This document shows, piece after piece, positions 54,411 to 62,567 of a DNA stretch of 64,000 bases; positions within the stretch are counted from its first letter, which is position 1, and each line of letters opens with the position of its first letter. This DNA is from Stieleria neptunia (GTDB taxonomy: Bacteria; Planctomycetota; Planctomycetia; Pirellulales; Pirellulaceae). Under the pieces are notes generated by a model. That model was not told the origin of the DNA. It saw nothing but the letters and a program-made list of their open reading frames with translations, and did not search any database. The position numbers were made by a program, and so were the translations under genes. The stretch lies in contig NZ_CP037423.1 in assembly GCF_007754155.1 (NCBI RefSeq), positions 5,114,865 through 5,178,864 of the forward strand. Reading direction: 5' to 3'.

Positions 54411-57020
54411 ATGGGACGGCCCGCAATTCCCCGGCCAGTGGTGCGTCAACTGCTACTCGAGTGTAGCCATCGGTGCTGCGTGTGTGGAGAGCCCTTTCCG
54501 TTAGAAAACGCACACATCGTCCCTTGGTCTCAAACTCAAGACCATAGCCCCGAAAACCTTATCTGCCTATGCGCCAACTGCCACAGTCGCGCAGACAAGG
54601 AAGAGTGGGGAGTCGATCTATTACGCGATTTCAAGGCTTCACCATGGGCAGATCGGCAGCACAAAGGGCCGTCCTCCGTCCCAAAAACCACGATCAAACT
54701 TCAGATTTTCGGCGTCCAACTTGCTGATTTCGATGACGCGAAGCGAGACCTAGTGACTCATGCTGTATCTGCGGCATTGCACAAGAATCCTGATGAAGTT
54801 TCGCTTACCGCAATAGAATCTGGCAGCGTTAAGTTCATCTTTGAAACATCGGAAACGAGTCCAGACGCCATTCGAGAAGCAGCGAAATTGCTTGAATACC
54901 ATATCCGTGAGTTGCTGGACCTAGCCCCCAATTCGCAGGATAGCTGCATCAGGCTCCAGATCGAAAATGTGCGCCGCTCAGGCGTCCAACCTTTCCCGAG
55001 AGATCGCACTACGACAATTAAACCGGGCGAATCACCCAATACCGATCTGCAAGAACATTTAACGTCGAAGGAACACTGGGTTTCTCCGAACGGATTCTTA
55101 ATCCTGCGGCAACTCTCCGCGGGAGCTTTTGGTGATCAATATGTGGCATTTGACCGGGAAGCGAAACGTGAAGTTGCCCTCAAAAGGCTACATCCGAGGC
55201 ATTCACACGACAGAACCGCGCAAAGGCTATTCGTGCGCAACGCCCAAATCGTGGCAAATCTTCAGCATCCCGGTATATTACCTATGCTTAAGATCGCTCA
55301 AGATCAGGCGTCGCTACCATATTACACAACACCTCTGGTGCGCGGAAGTAACCTCCATGTCCAGATGGAAATCGAGCGTGAACAAGCTGAAGATAATGAA
55401 TCCTACGCGGCTGGAATTAGGCGATCGATATTGCGGTTTGCGGACGTTTGCACAACCGTGAGCTACGTGCATAGCCAGGGCGTCCTGCACTTAGACATCA
55501 AGCCTAGCAATATTATTGTTGGTGAATTCAACCAGACCTACCTAGTCGACTGGGATTGTTTGCGAGTATTTGACAGCAATAAAAGGTCTCACGTCGAACA
55601 AGAGGACTTGGATTTGGAAGCCGACGATTGGACCCTTGGAACGGTTGCGTTTGCAAGCCCTGAGCAAATGACTGATCGACGCGTCTCAATTGACCCAACG
55701 GCTGATGTATTTTCCCTTGGCGCAACCCTTTATGAGATGTTAACGAGCCATCCACCGCGACACCGAGGTAGTCGCCTTACAGATCCCATCGAGAGCCCTA
55801 GACTTTTCGATCGTAGAATCCCCGTTCAATTGGAGCGAATCTGCCTGAAATCCCTTGAGATTGCCCCGTCCCGTAGGTATCAGACAGTTGAGGAGCTTAG
55901 GTCGGAGATCGAGCGGTGGCTGTCTGGCGACTCACTGACGAGCCGCGTGCTCAAGCGCCGTCTCTTAACCCTACGGCTGGCGGCAACATGTTGTATCGCC
56001 GCGCTTGTCGCGATCCTCTTTTTCTTCATTAGTCGAGAGACTCAACTCACGACCACCCTTGCTGCGGTCGGATCCCGACTTACAACGGCCGAATCCCAAC
56101 TCCGGGCTTACAAGCGGCCGCCGACTGAGCCCGTCGCACTAAGTACCATCCGAGCGAGCGACCCCATTTTGGGAGCAGCACTTACACCCGAAGGGTCGGA
56201 CCTAGCAATAGTTACTCACAATGCGCTCTTGCTAGACAAAGGACGAGTAGCGATCGAGCTCGCACGTGACTATGGATTCTGGGGCTCAGTCGCCATTTCT
56301 CCAAGCAGCCTGCGAGCGGCGGTGGCGACACGGGAGCCAGGTCAACCGGAGTTTCTAAGCCAATCAACCGTCATATCGATTTATCAACGAACCGGCAGAT
56401 TCAGTAGTTTTACCGTTGATGAACGTGTACATCAAATCGAGTTTTGCAATGACGAACAATTGGTCGTCGCCAGCACGTCTGGGGTAACCATTTTCGACCT
56501 AGAAGGTGACGCTAAATCGAAATTAAGTACTCGACCTCGCAATTTCGCTATCTCGCCAATAGAGACCTCTCTTGCTGTCACGACAATTGACGGTAGAACG
56601 CTCTCATGGAATTGGAGCACTTCAACGGTTCGCGAATTTGATGCAGGTAGTAATAGGCGGCACGAGGCCGTCGTCGCTTATTCACACGATGGCAGTTCTT
56701 TTTGCACTTCGGATATGAAAGGGGCCTTGCATGTATTTTTGGTTGCGAGGAACGACCACCGGCAATTACCGGGGTGTTATGGTATCGTTGGAGGTGCTTT
56801 TCTTTCAAATCGTCACCTCGTAGTAGTTGATTATGAATGCCGGGTCTATCTGTGGGATCTAGAAAGTCTAAGACTGGTTCAGATGACAAGCCCGAAAACA
56901 CTGCAGCGCGTTGTTGACGTTGCGCGTAATGGAATGCAAATAGCCACGATCGATAGCGAAGAAAACGAGCGTATCATTACCATTTGGAGTTTTCAAGATT
57001 TCGCGAACGGTTTCCTTTAG
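54411..57020 (+). CDS. HNH nuclease - Ser/Thr kinase - WD40-like fusion protein
   Basis: The 869-residue protein starts with an HNH domain: CxxC 22-25, His35 in ENAHIVPW, Asn49 in PENLICLC, second CxxC 54-57 and His58. Residues 92-185 form an alpha/beta domain with IKLQIFGVQLADFDDAKRDL. The kinase domain follows (230-505): LSAGAFGDQY, VALKRL (Lys258), HLDIKPSN (360-367), VDWDC (380-383, where DFG is expected), SPEQM and a DVFSLGATLYEM region. A membrane helix lies at about 522-540, then a beta-propeller to the end. The HNH metal site looks intact; the kinase has the catalytic Asp and Asn but DWD for DFG, so activity may be altered. It sits alone in the plasmid backbone and looks less G/C-rich by eye. 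Confidence 0.88.
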   Translation: MGRPAIPRPVVRQLLLECSHRCCVCGEPFPLENAHIVPWSQTQDHSPENLICLCANCHSRADKEEWGVDLLRDFKASPWADRQHKGPSSVPKTTIKLQIFGVQLADFDDAKRDLVTHAVSAALHKNPDEVSLTAIESGSVKFIFETSETSPDAIREAAKLLEYHIRELLDLAPNSQDSCIRLQIENVRRSGVQPFPRDRTTTIKPGESPNTDLQEHLTSKEHWVSPNGFLILRQLSAGAFGDQYVAFDREAKREVALKRLHPRHSHDRTAQRLFVRNAQIVANLQHPGILPMLKIAQDQASLPYYTTPLVRGSNLHVQMEIEREQAEDNESYAAGIRRSILRFADVCTTVSYVHSQGVLHLDIKPSNIIVGEFNQTYLVDWDCLRVFDSNKRSHVEQEDLDLEADDWTLGTVAFASPEQMTDRRVSIDPTADVFSLGATLYEMLTSHPPRHRGSRLTDPIESPRLFDRRIPVQLERICLKSLEIAPSRRYQTVEELRSEIERWLSGDSLTSRVLKRRLLTLRLAATCCIAALVAILFFFISRETQLTTTLAAVGSRLTTAESQLRAYKRPPTEPVALSTIRASDPILGAALTPEGSDLAIVTHNALLLDKGRVAIELARDYGFWGSVAISPSSLRAAVATREPGQPEFLSQSTVISIYQRTGRFSSFTVDERVHQIEFCNDEQLVVASTSGVTIFDLEGDAKSKLSTRPRNFAISPIETSLAVTTIDGRTLSWNWSTSTVREFDAGSNRRHEAVVAYSHDGSSFCTSDMKGALHVFLVARNDHRQLPGCYGIVGGAFLSNRHLVVVDYECRVYLWDLESLRLVQMTSPKTLQRVVDVARNGMQIATIDSEENERIITIWSFQDFANGFL

Positions 57021-57637
57021 GGCGGAAGGATTGCTCAGTTATAGCAGCGGCTAAAGGGTGGATCGCCCTGCGGCGCTCGCACTCTGTAAACGGCAGTCGA
57101 AAATCGTAGCGTCCGGCAGGGATCGATCGGCGGTCGAAAAACGTAACTCCCAACTTTTGAATGCTCCAATGGCGGTATTCTCCGCCGCACGGAGCGAGGG
57201 CTGGGGGGGGTGCGAATATGTAATTTTGGACCGCGATTCGCCGTCGCATCCTCATTTGGCAGGCTATAGCTACACCAAGTCGCGAGCAAGGTCGGTCGTC
57301 CCTGTTGGCTCAACCGGAACGAAGGTTCCTCGTGCCGCAGGAAACCGCCAGCGTACTGGCTCTTTTTTCGTAACGGATATCTCGTTGAGATTGACTGGAG
57401 AGCGGAACTCAAAACGACAATTCACTATCTGCTCATCGACTCCGGGAGCTGCGTTTGATTCCGTTCCACGAACGGTATCGCTCACGTTCCAACGTCACAC
57501 CAAAGCAGATTGGAACCTTCCCGAAGCGCGCGAAGTTGGACAAGCCGAGGCATTTTGGGCAACTTTTTTGTGCGTGTTGGTGGCGGACACCGACGGAAGT
57601 ATCGGGCATCATTTCGGTGCTCCCGTGCCGACGCCGA
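57021..57637. other. Gene-free stretch between HNH-kinase and methyltransferase genes
   Basis: A 198-residue plus-strand frame and a 125-residue minus-strand frame overlap here with no family features, so neither is called. The two flanking genes are convergent and this is their shared 3' region. Confidence 0.5.
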
Positions 57638-60600
57638 TCACTTGCCGATGGTGACAATTCTGGTGCGTACTCCGGTTTGCCGGAAAGCATCGGCTCCGTT
57701 GAACGCGTTTTCTGGCAGTTGCTCGCTCTCTCCACCGAGTTCTTCGAGCCATTCCCTGAAAGCTTCTGCTTTTCTGTCAGAACGGAAGAATGGTCCTTCG
57801 CTCATGATTGCTACCAAGCGGCCATCTGCTGCCAATAGATCAACCGCTTTTCGAACGTGGTCGATGTCAGCCCCGTTCTCAAAGGGCGGGTTCATGAGAA
57901 TCCGGTCGTATGCACCTTCGTGCTCAAGAAAGTCTCCAAATGTAGCGTCAATTCCTTTGGCGGAGAGGACATCTTCTAGCGTTCGGTTGAGCTCGATTGC
58001 CGTGATGCCAACATCCGGTTGAGCTCGTTTGACAGATTGGACGATGTCCCCCTTGCCGCATGAGGGTTCAAGTACACGGTGGCCTTGCCCGATGTCTGCT
58101 CGTTCAAGCATTTCTTCGATAACAGCGGCAGGGGTCGGGAAGAAACCAGGGATTTTCTTTCCGACGAGTTCGCGTTCTGCAATCTGCACCGGGTCGTCAC
58201 CTCTAACACTGGAGGAGTGCGGGATGTATTCTCGTAACGCTGCTCGTAGCTCGTGAATGTCGAAGATGTTGGCCCGGCGAAGTCTGCTGAATTGCTCTAG
58301 TGACCGGTCGAGGTAGTCGCCATCGAATCCGGTTGCCTTGGCTCGGGCGATCAAGTCCGTCACTTGGCGAATGTCGTGGCCTTCGCTGAATGTCACGTAT
58401 TCTTCTTTCTCGTAGCGCAGCCGTTTCTCCATTCTGGCTGCCGCTTGTTTCTGTCCGGATTTTCCTTTGCAGTGCTCAATCGCTTCATAGAGGTGTCGTT
58501 TGTAGAGAGATGGATACGGGTACTCAGCGTGCCTAATGTCATCTTCAGAGTAGGGTTTCCCTTCTTCGTTCCCGCGGCGTTCATAGAAAGCGAAATCTCC
58601 CTCTCCTTCGCTCTGTTTGATGGATCTTACGCGAGCCCGACGGGAAAGGTTGAGAACGGTATCGAGGGATTCAACGTGGGTGCGGTGCCGAATGCCGTCC
58701 AAGTAATTCGCTTCACCGTTTGAGAGTGCTTCTGCAATCGAGTGGATGGAGCGAGCAAGTGCTTGGCTTGCGTACGCTCGCCCCCTCACCCCTGCTTGGA
58801 TGTCAGCTCTTCGGGCTGTGTTCTGGATAGCGTCCTTGCTCGCTTCGATCGTTTCGTCGGCCTTGGTGAGCATGTCCGTCGCGAGCTCGTGAAGCCTTTC
58901 GGATGCGGTTTGTTCCTTCCGGGCTTTTCGTGCTTCGAGCACATCGGTTCGGTCAACGTCTCCTTGGGTGAGCGAGATAAATCGTTCTGCGGTTTCCTGG
59001 TCGTAGAATTGGAAACCGGCCTGAGCTTTCACAAAGCTTGAATACCAGCCACCCAGCATCTTGGCTTTATTCTTGAGCTCAACGAACGTGGAGCGTTCTA
59101 CTCGTGCTCCCATCTGTACGATGAAGAGCGGAATGTTCTTCTTTGAGTGGTGTCCTTCGACCAGAGTGAGTTCCAAGTCTCCGATTTCTTCAGCCTGAAA
59201 CTGGCCGACATTGCTCGATTGCTTGCTCTCTTTCCGTCGCTCTCGCGACAGGTCCGCGTTTAGCTTGTCCCAAGTGGCGAGCTGTTCCTTCGATAGGGCG
59301 TCTTGTCCCTTCTCGTCGATGAACGCCCGGAATTCGCGGAGCGTTTCGGGGTTGGTGAGTTCCTTTTCTCGCGCTTCCCGTGCGTCATTCCTCGATTCGA
59401 CGTAGCGGGTGACGTCTTCATCGGTTTGAGCGAGTACCTGGAGAGCGAGCTGCTCGTCCGGGTCCTGTCCCATCTGGTAGCTGAATGAGTCTTTCAGGTG
59501 AAAATCCATCAACATCTTCCGGTGGATGGAAGCTGCGTTCTCTCCCTTGTTCTGGCTTCGGGCGTTCCAGTCTCCAAGGCGAGAAGCGAGAAGCTTCAGC
59601 TTGTCTGCTTTGAAGCGTTTCTTTAGGTCAGCGATGAATTCATCTTTGTCTTCAAGTAGCCTGGAGAATCCCTGTTTCACTTCCACCAGGGTTACCGTTC
59701 CGTCTTGGAGTTTCCGGACGTACTCCTTGTGGTCGTCAAAGGTGTACGACTCCGATTGCTTCGGTGCCTGGGGTGTGGGTGCAGCCTTCTTTGGATGGTC
59801 ATTGGGAAGCATCGCTTCCAGCCAGTCCCTTACGGAGTGCTGGTCTTTGAGGCCACGCTCTTGCACTTCTCGAACGTGCTTCTGGGTGAATCCGCACCTC
59901 TTTGCGAATTCGCTGATGGTCTGGTGGTACTTCCTGAAGAGTGCTTTTACTTCGGCTCCTGTTAGGTGGTCCGGGCAATGGGCCTGGGTGAGCTCCGAAG
60001 CTTTCTCCGGGAGTGCTAGCACTGAGAACCTGGCTGCTCCGAAGTCCGGTTCTTCAACGTGAATCTTCCCTTTGTCTCGAAGTGTTTTTAGAGACTGGTT
60101 CACCTCGTTTTTTAGAGGGTCGAACGGGTTGAAGTCGGACTGTCCAAACTGTTCGCGTAGGTCGATGTCCGTGAACTGTTTCCCTTCGTGCTCTTCTAAG
60201 AACTTGAGAACGGCACGTGGAGGAGCGGGTAGGGGAACCCTGTCTGCTATGGTGAGTTTGGATCCGTGCTTCGCGTTCACCTTCTCGATAATCGAGCTGA
60301 GTGGTACGGCTCCATCTGGTTTCGCTGGGGTTGGTTCCGCTGCTGGGTAAATTTGGCCAACGTGGAATTCGATACCTTCTGTGTCTCGAATCGCGTCTGG
60401 AAACTGGACTCGAACCTGGTTGTTTGCGTGGCTAATTCCGACTACTTTCCCTGGCTCCGTTCTCTTCGAAGAGAACCAGGCGTTAACGGTGTCACCCCGC
60501 TTGATGACAAAGCGATGCGGGGTGGCTCCATCCAGGTCGCTAACTCGGTCAACGGTGATGGTGTCTCGGTCATGGTGCTCGCCGGGGTCGGGCCACTCCC

Positions 60601-61261
60601 AGTGTCCTCGGGCATCTGGGAACGTAATCTGCCTGTCTGGTCGGATGAGCCCTTCTGCATCTTCTGAAGGTGAAGCGGTGGGTGTTTTCGCTTCGACAGT
60701 CGAGGTGTCGGCCGGTTTGCTCTCGCGTTCTGGGAGCTCGGTTGCAGCGGTTGGAAACACCTCGATAGCTGGCCGTGTTTCGGTCTCGCCGGTCTCGAGC
60801 GTGATGGTCACCGAGCGGTCCTCGTGGTCAATGTCGGTGACTTCTCCGAGCCGGGCGTCCAATGTTTCCACCAGGTCATAGCGTCGGATAATGAAGCGGT
60901 GGTCCGGTCCATCCATGTCTTCCGCTCGGTCAACCGTGATGGTGTCTCTGTCTTCAAGGCTGCTTGGCTCTGGCCAAGTGCTTGGAGCTCCATCGAGGGC
61001 GATTTGTCGGTCTGGCCGAATAAACGGATAGCTTGTTGTTTTGTCTTCCATGTTGTTCTCCTGAGATGTGGCGGTTTCCCCGCCGTTTGTTTCAGGAGGT
61101 GTGTTGCACGTGGGCTCAAGGGGAAGCCTTTGAGCTCTGCTCAAAGCAGCAGCGGAGCCGCTAGGCGAAGCGGCCCTTGAACCCGGCGTGCTATAATTGG
61201 AAGACACGACGGCGGGCGTCTTTTGTTGTTCTAAATCGAAGTCGAATTGAAGCTGTCCCAT
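57638..61261 (-). CDS. Very large mobile-element protein with C-terminal adenine methyltransferase domain
   Basis: The 1207-residue protein ends in a DNA methyltransferase-type domain: HRVLEPSCGKGDIVQSVKRA (motif I), then YDRILMNPPFENG (NPPF catalytic motif, near 1125). A duplicated module lies near the N-terminus (about 81-165 and 206-290), each copy containing IRPDRQI and DRDTITVDR. The middle is long, charged and helical. On conjugative elements such proteins can shield DNA from restriction or carry antirestriction functions; the large N-terminal part is unexplained. ATG 61261 has AAGG upstream; an internal ATG at 61051 with AGGAGA could give a shorter form starting just before the first repeat. 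Confidence 0.8.
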   Translation of the reverse strand: MGQLQFDFDLEQQKTPAVVSSNYSTPGSRAASPSGSAAALSRAQRLPLEPTCNTPPETNGGETATSQENNMEDKTTSYPFIRPDRQIALDGAPSTWPEPSSLEDRDTITVDRAEDMDGPDHRFIIRRYDLVETLDARLGEVTDIDHEDRSVTITLETGETETRPAIEVFPTAATELPERESKPADTSTVEAKTPTASPSEDAEGLIRPDRQITFPDARGHWEWPDPGEHHDRDTITVDRVSDLDGATPHRFVIKRGDTVNAWFSSKRTEPGKVVGISHANNQVRVQFPDAIRDTEGIEFHVGQIYPAAEPTPAKPDGAVPLSSIIEKVNAKHGSKLTIADRVPLPAPPRAVLKFLEEHEGKQFTDIDLREQFGQSDFNPFDPLKNEVNQSLKTLRDKGKIHVEEPDFGAARFSVLALPEKASELTQAHCPDHLTGAEVKALFRKYHQTISEFAKRCGFTQKHVREVQERGLKDQHSVRDWLEAMLPNDHPKKAAPTPQAPKQSESYTFDDHKEYVRKLQDGTVTLVEVKQGFSRLLEDKDEFIADLKKRFKADKLKLLASRLGDWNARSQNKGENAASIHRKMLMDFHLKDSFSYQMGQDPDEQLALQVLAQTDEDVTRYVESRNDAREAREKELTNPETLREFRAFIDEKGQDALSKEQLATWDKLNADLSRERRKESKQSSNVGQFQAEEIGDLELTLVEGHHSKKNIPLFIVQMGARVERSTFVELKNKAKMLGGWYSSFVKAQAGFQFYDQETAERFISLTQGDVDRTDVLEARKARKEQTASERLHELATDMLTKADETIEASKDAIQNTARRADIQAGVRGRAYASQALARSIHSIAEALSNGEANYLDGIRHRTHVESLDTVLNLSRRARVRSIKQSEGEGDFAFYERRGNEEGKPYSEDDIRHAEYPYPSLYKRHLYEAIEHCKGKSGQKQAAARMEKRLRYEKEEYVTFSEGHDIRQVTDLIARAKATGFDGDYLDRSLEQFSRLRRANIFDIHELRAALREYIPHSSSVRGDDPVQIAERELVGKKIPGFFPTPAAVIEEMLERADIGQGHRVLEPSCGKGDIVQSVKRAQPDVGITAIELNRTLEDVLSAKGIDATFGDFLEHEGAYDRILMNPPFENGADIDHVRKAVDLLAADGRLVAIMSEGPFFRSDRKAEAFREWLEELGGESEQLPENAFNGADAFRQTGVRTRIVTIGK

Positions 61262-61285
61262 TGGTGGATACCTTTGAGATTGCCT

Positions 61286-61582
61286 CTAGGCGGCTTCTTG
61301 CTGGTCCCGTTCGCTGCCGGAATCGAGCTCTTCACACTTCGCTGCGGCAAGTTCAGCTACCTTGCCGATCGCTTGTGCGTTTTGGCCAAAGAAGCGGTTG
61401 GAGTACCCTTCTTTGTTGGTCCTTGTGCTCTTCCAGGAGCGGGAGAGAAGGTAGTAGTGATAGTCACGCCCGTCTTGGGTCTGTCCGACAAAGACGTTCG
61501 CTGCGATGGCCCCTTCTCGAACCGTCGCAACGTAGTCAGAGCGTTTCTCTTTGCTGCTTCCCTCGATTTTGTTTTGTTTCAT
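61286..61582 (-). CDS. Small hypothetical mobile-element protein
   Basis: The 98-residue product (for example SDYVATVREGAIAANVFVGQ, GRDYHYYLLSRSWKST) is not assigned to a family but looks like conserved small proteins of plasmids. AGGAGA seven bases before ATG 61582 is an excellent start; the frame extends to 61609. It lies 24 bases upstream of the methyltransferase gene on the same strand and is probably co-transcribed with it. Confidence 0.65.
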   Translation of the reverse strand: MKQNKIEGSSKEKRSDYVATVREGAIAANVFVGQTQDGRDYHYYLLSRSWKSTRTNKEGYSNRFFGQNAQAIGKVAELAAAKCEELDSGSERDQQEAA

Positions 61583-61919
61583 GGCGAGGTCTCCTTTCCT
61601 TAGTTTCAACTCGGGAGATTTTGCGGAGGTTTCATTTCTTAGTCAAAACAATGTTCGTCGCCAGAACGGAGCCCCGTTTCGCTGCCTGGCGGTCGACATC
61701 TCGGGCGCGGCGTCGACCAGGAATTCACCCAGGTACCCAAGGCAGACAGAGCCCCGTCCATCCACCGCGTAAGCAGTTGGGATTTCTCGGGGTAGGTCTG
61801 TCGACAATGCGAGCAGGAAGGAGGGCGAGCGGCCTACAGGAACACCCGTGCGTAAAGCACCATTCGTCGCATCAAAGATGCACGGGTGTGGAGATGGCTC
61901 TATGGGTACCTGGGTGGAA

Positions 61920-62077
61920 AGCTGACATGCATGGTTGCTCGCAACCATGCAGCCATGGTGACAAGCAACCAGGCAACCGTGGTTGCTACAAACCACACAA
62001 CCAGTTCAGAAATCATTGAGTAGCGTTTGGGGTTGAGGTACCTTGCCAGTCAGAACACCGTTTTCCAGGTAGAGGGC
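61920..62077 (+). other. Probable origin of transfer (oriT)
   Basis: GCATGGTTGC and GCAACCATGC (61929-61950) form a perfect 10-bp hairpin with a two-base loop. A second one, GCAACC-GT-GGTTGC, follows about 25 bases on, and AACCA/GGTTG words repeat around them. The site lies directly before two RHH genes and the MobF relaxase, the usual place for oriT. The nick site cannot be read from sequence alone. Confidence 0.7.
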
Positions 62078-62308
62078 ATGGCAAAAAAGGCAAGCAGTTT
62101 TGCAAGAAGGAACATGCAAGGTCTTACAAAATCAGGGACATACCGCTTCAGTCCAGATATCGCCCTCGAGCTCGCGGTCTATGGAAAGGTTGGGAAGTTC
62201 GGCTCTCAGAAGTCAATCATCGAGCAGTCGTTGGAAGAATTCTTCTCGAAAAATCCGCTTCCAAAGAAGCTGAGAGATGCTGCCTTGGTTCTTATCGATG
62301 AGGCGTAA
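62078..62308 (+). CDS. Small RHH-like accessory protein of transfer
   Basis: The 76-residue product contains GTYRFSPDIALELAVYGKVG and SQKSIIEQSLEEFFSKNP, a likely ribbon-helix-helix fold. AGAGGG directly precedes ATG 62078, favoured over the longer frame from 62027. It lies between the oriT-like hairpins and a second RHH-like gene, which suggests a relaxosome DNA-binding protein, comparable in place to TrwA/TraY. Confidence 0.65.
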   Translation: MAKKASSFARRNMQGLTKSGTYRFSPDIALELAVYGKVGKFGSQKSIIEQSLEEFFSKNPLPKKLRDAALVLIDEA

Positions 62309-62312
62309 ACGC

Positions 62313-62567
62313 ATGGCCTGCCGGAAGTCCAAGAGAGAGCAAGCCGAGAAACTCTCGTTTCGATTGGCTCCTCGCTACGCAGAAAAGGTTTTTGAAGCCG
62401 CGACGGCTGCGGGAATTTCCCCGAATCAGTTCGGACGAATCGCAACCATGATTGTCGCGCAAAACGGGCTGCTTGGTCTCAACCAGGAAATTCACAGAGT
62501 GAGGGAAGAGCTTTCAGATTTTCGTCGCGAACTCGACGACGTGATTTTCGAGGACGAAGGAGGCTAA
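62313..62567 (+). CDS. MobC/RHH-like relaxosome accessory protein
   Basis: The 84-residue product has SFRLAPRYAEKVFEAATAAG and SPNQFGRIATMIVAQNGL, an RHH plus helical layout like MobC proteins that help relaxase access at oriT. GAGG nine bases before ATG 62313 is the best start; ATG 62298 inside the preceding gene is possible. Its TAA stop is immediately followed by the relaxase TTG start, which shares GAAGGAGG with the end of this gene, so the two are coupled. Confidence 0.7.
   Translation: MACRKSKREQAEKLSFRLAPRYAEKVFEAATAAGISPNQFGRIATMIVAQNGLLGLNQEIHRVREELSDFRRELDDVIFEDEGG

Noticed and set aside
57058..57654. 198-residue plus-strand frame after the HNH-kinase gene
   Set aside because: Low-information sequence, no ribosome binding site, overlapping minus-strand frames of similar quality.
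61643..62019. Frames on both strands around the oriT-like hairpins
   Set aside because: They consist of the AACCA/GGTTG repeats read as codons; non-coding transfer DNA explains them better.
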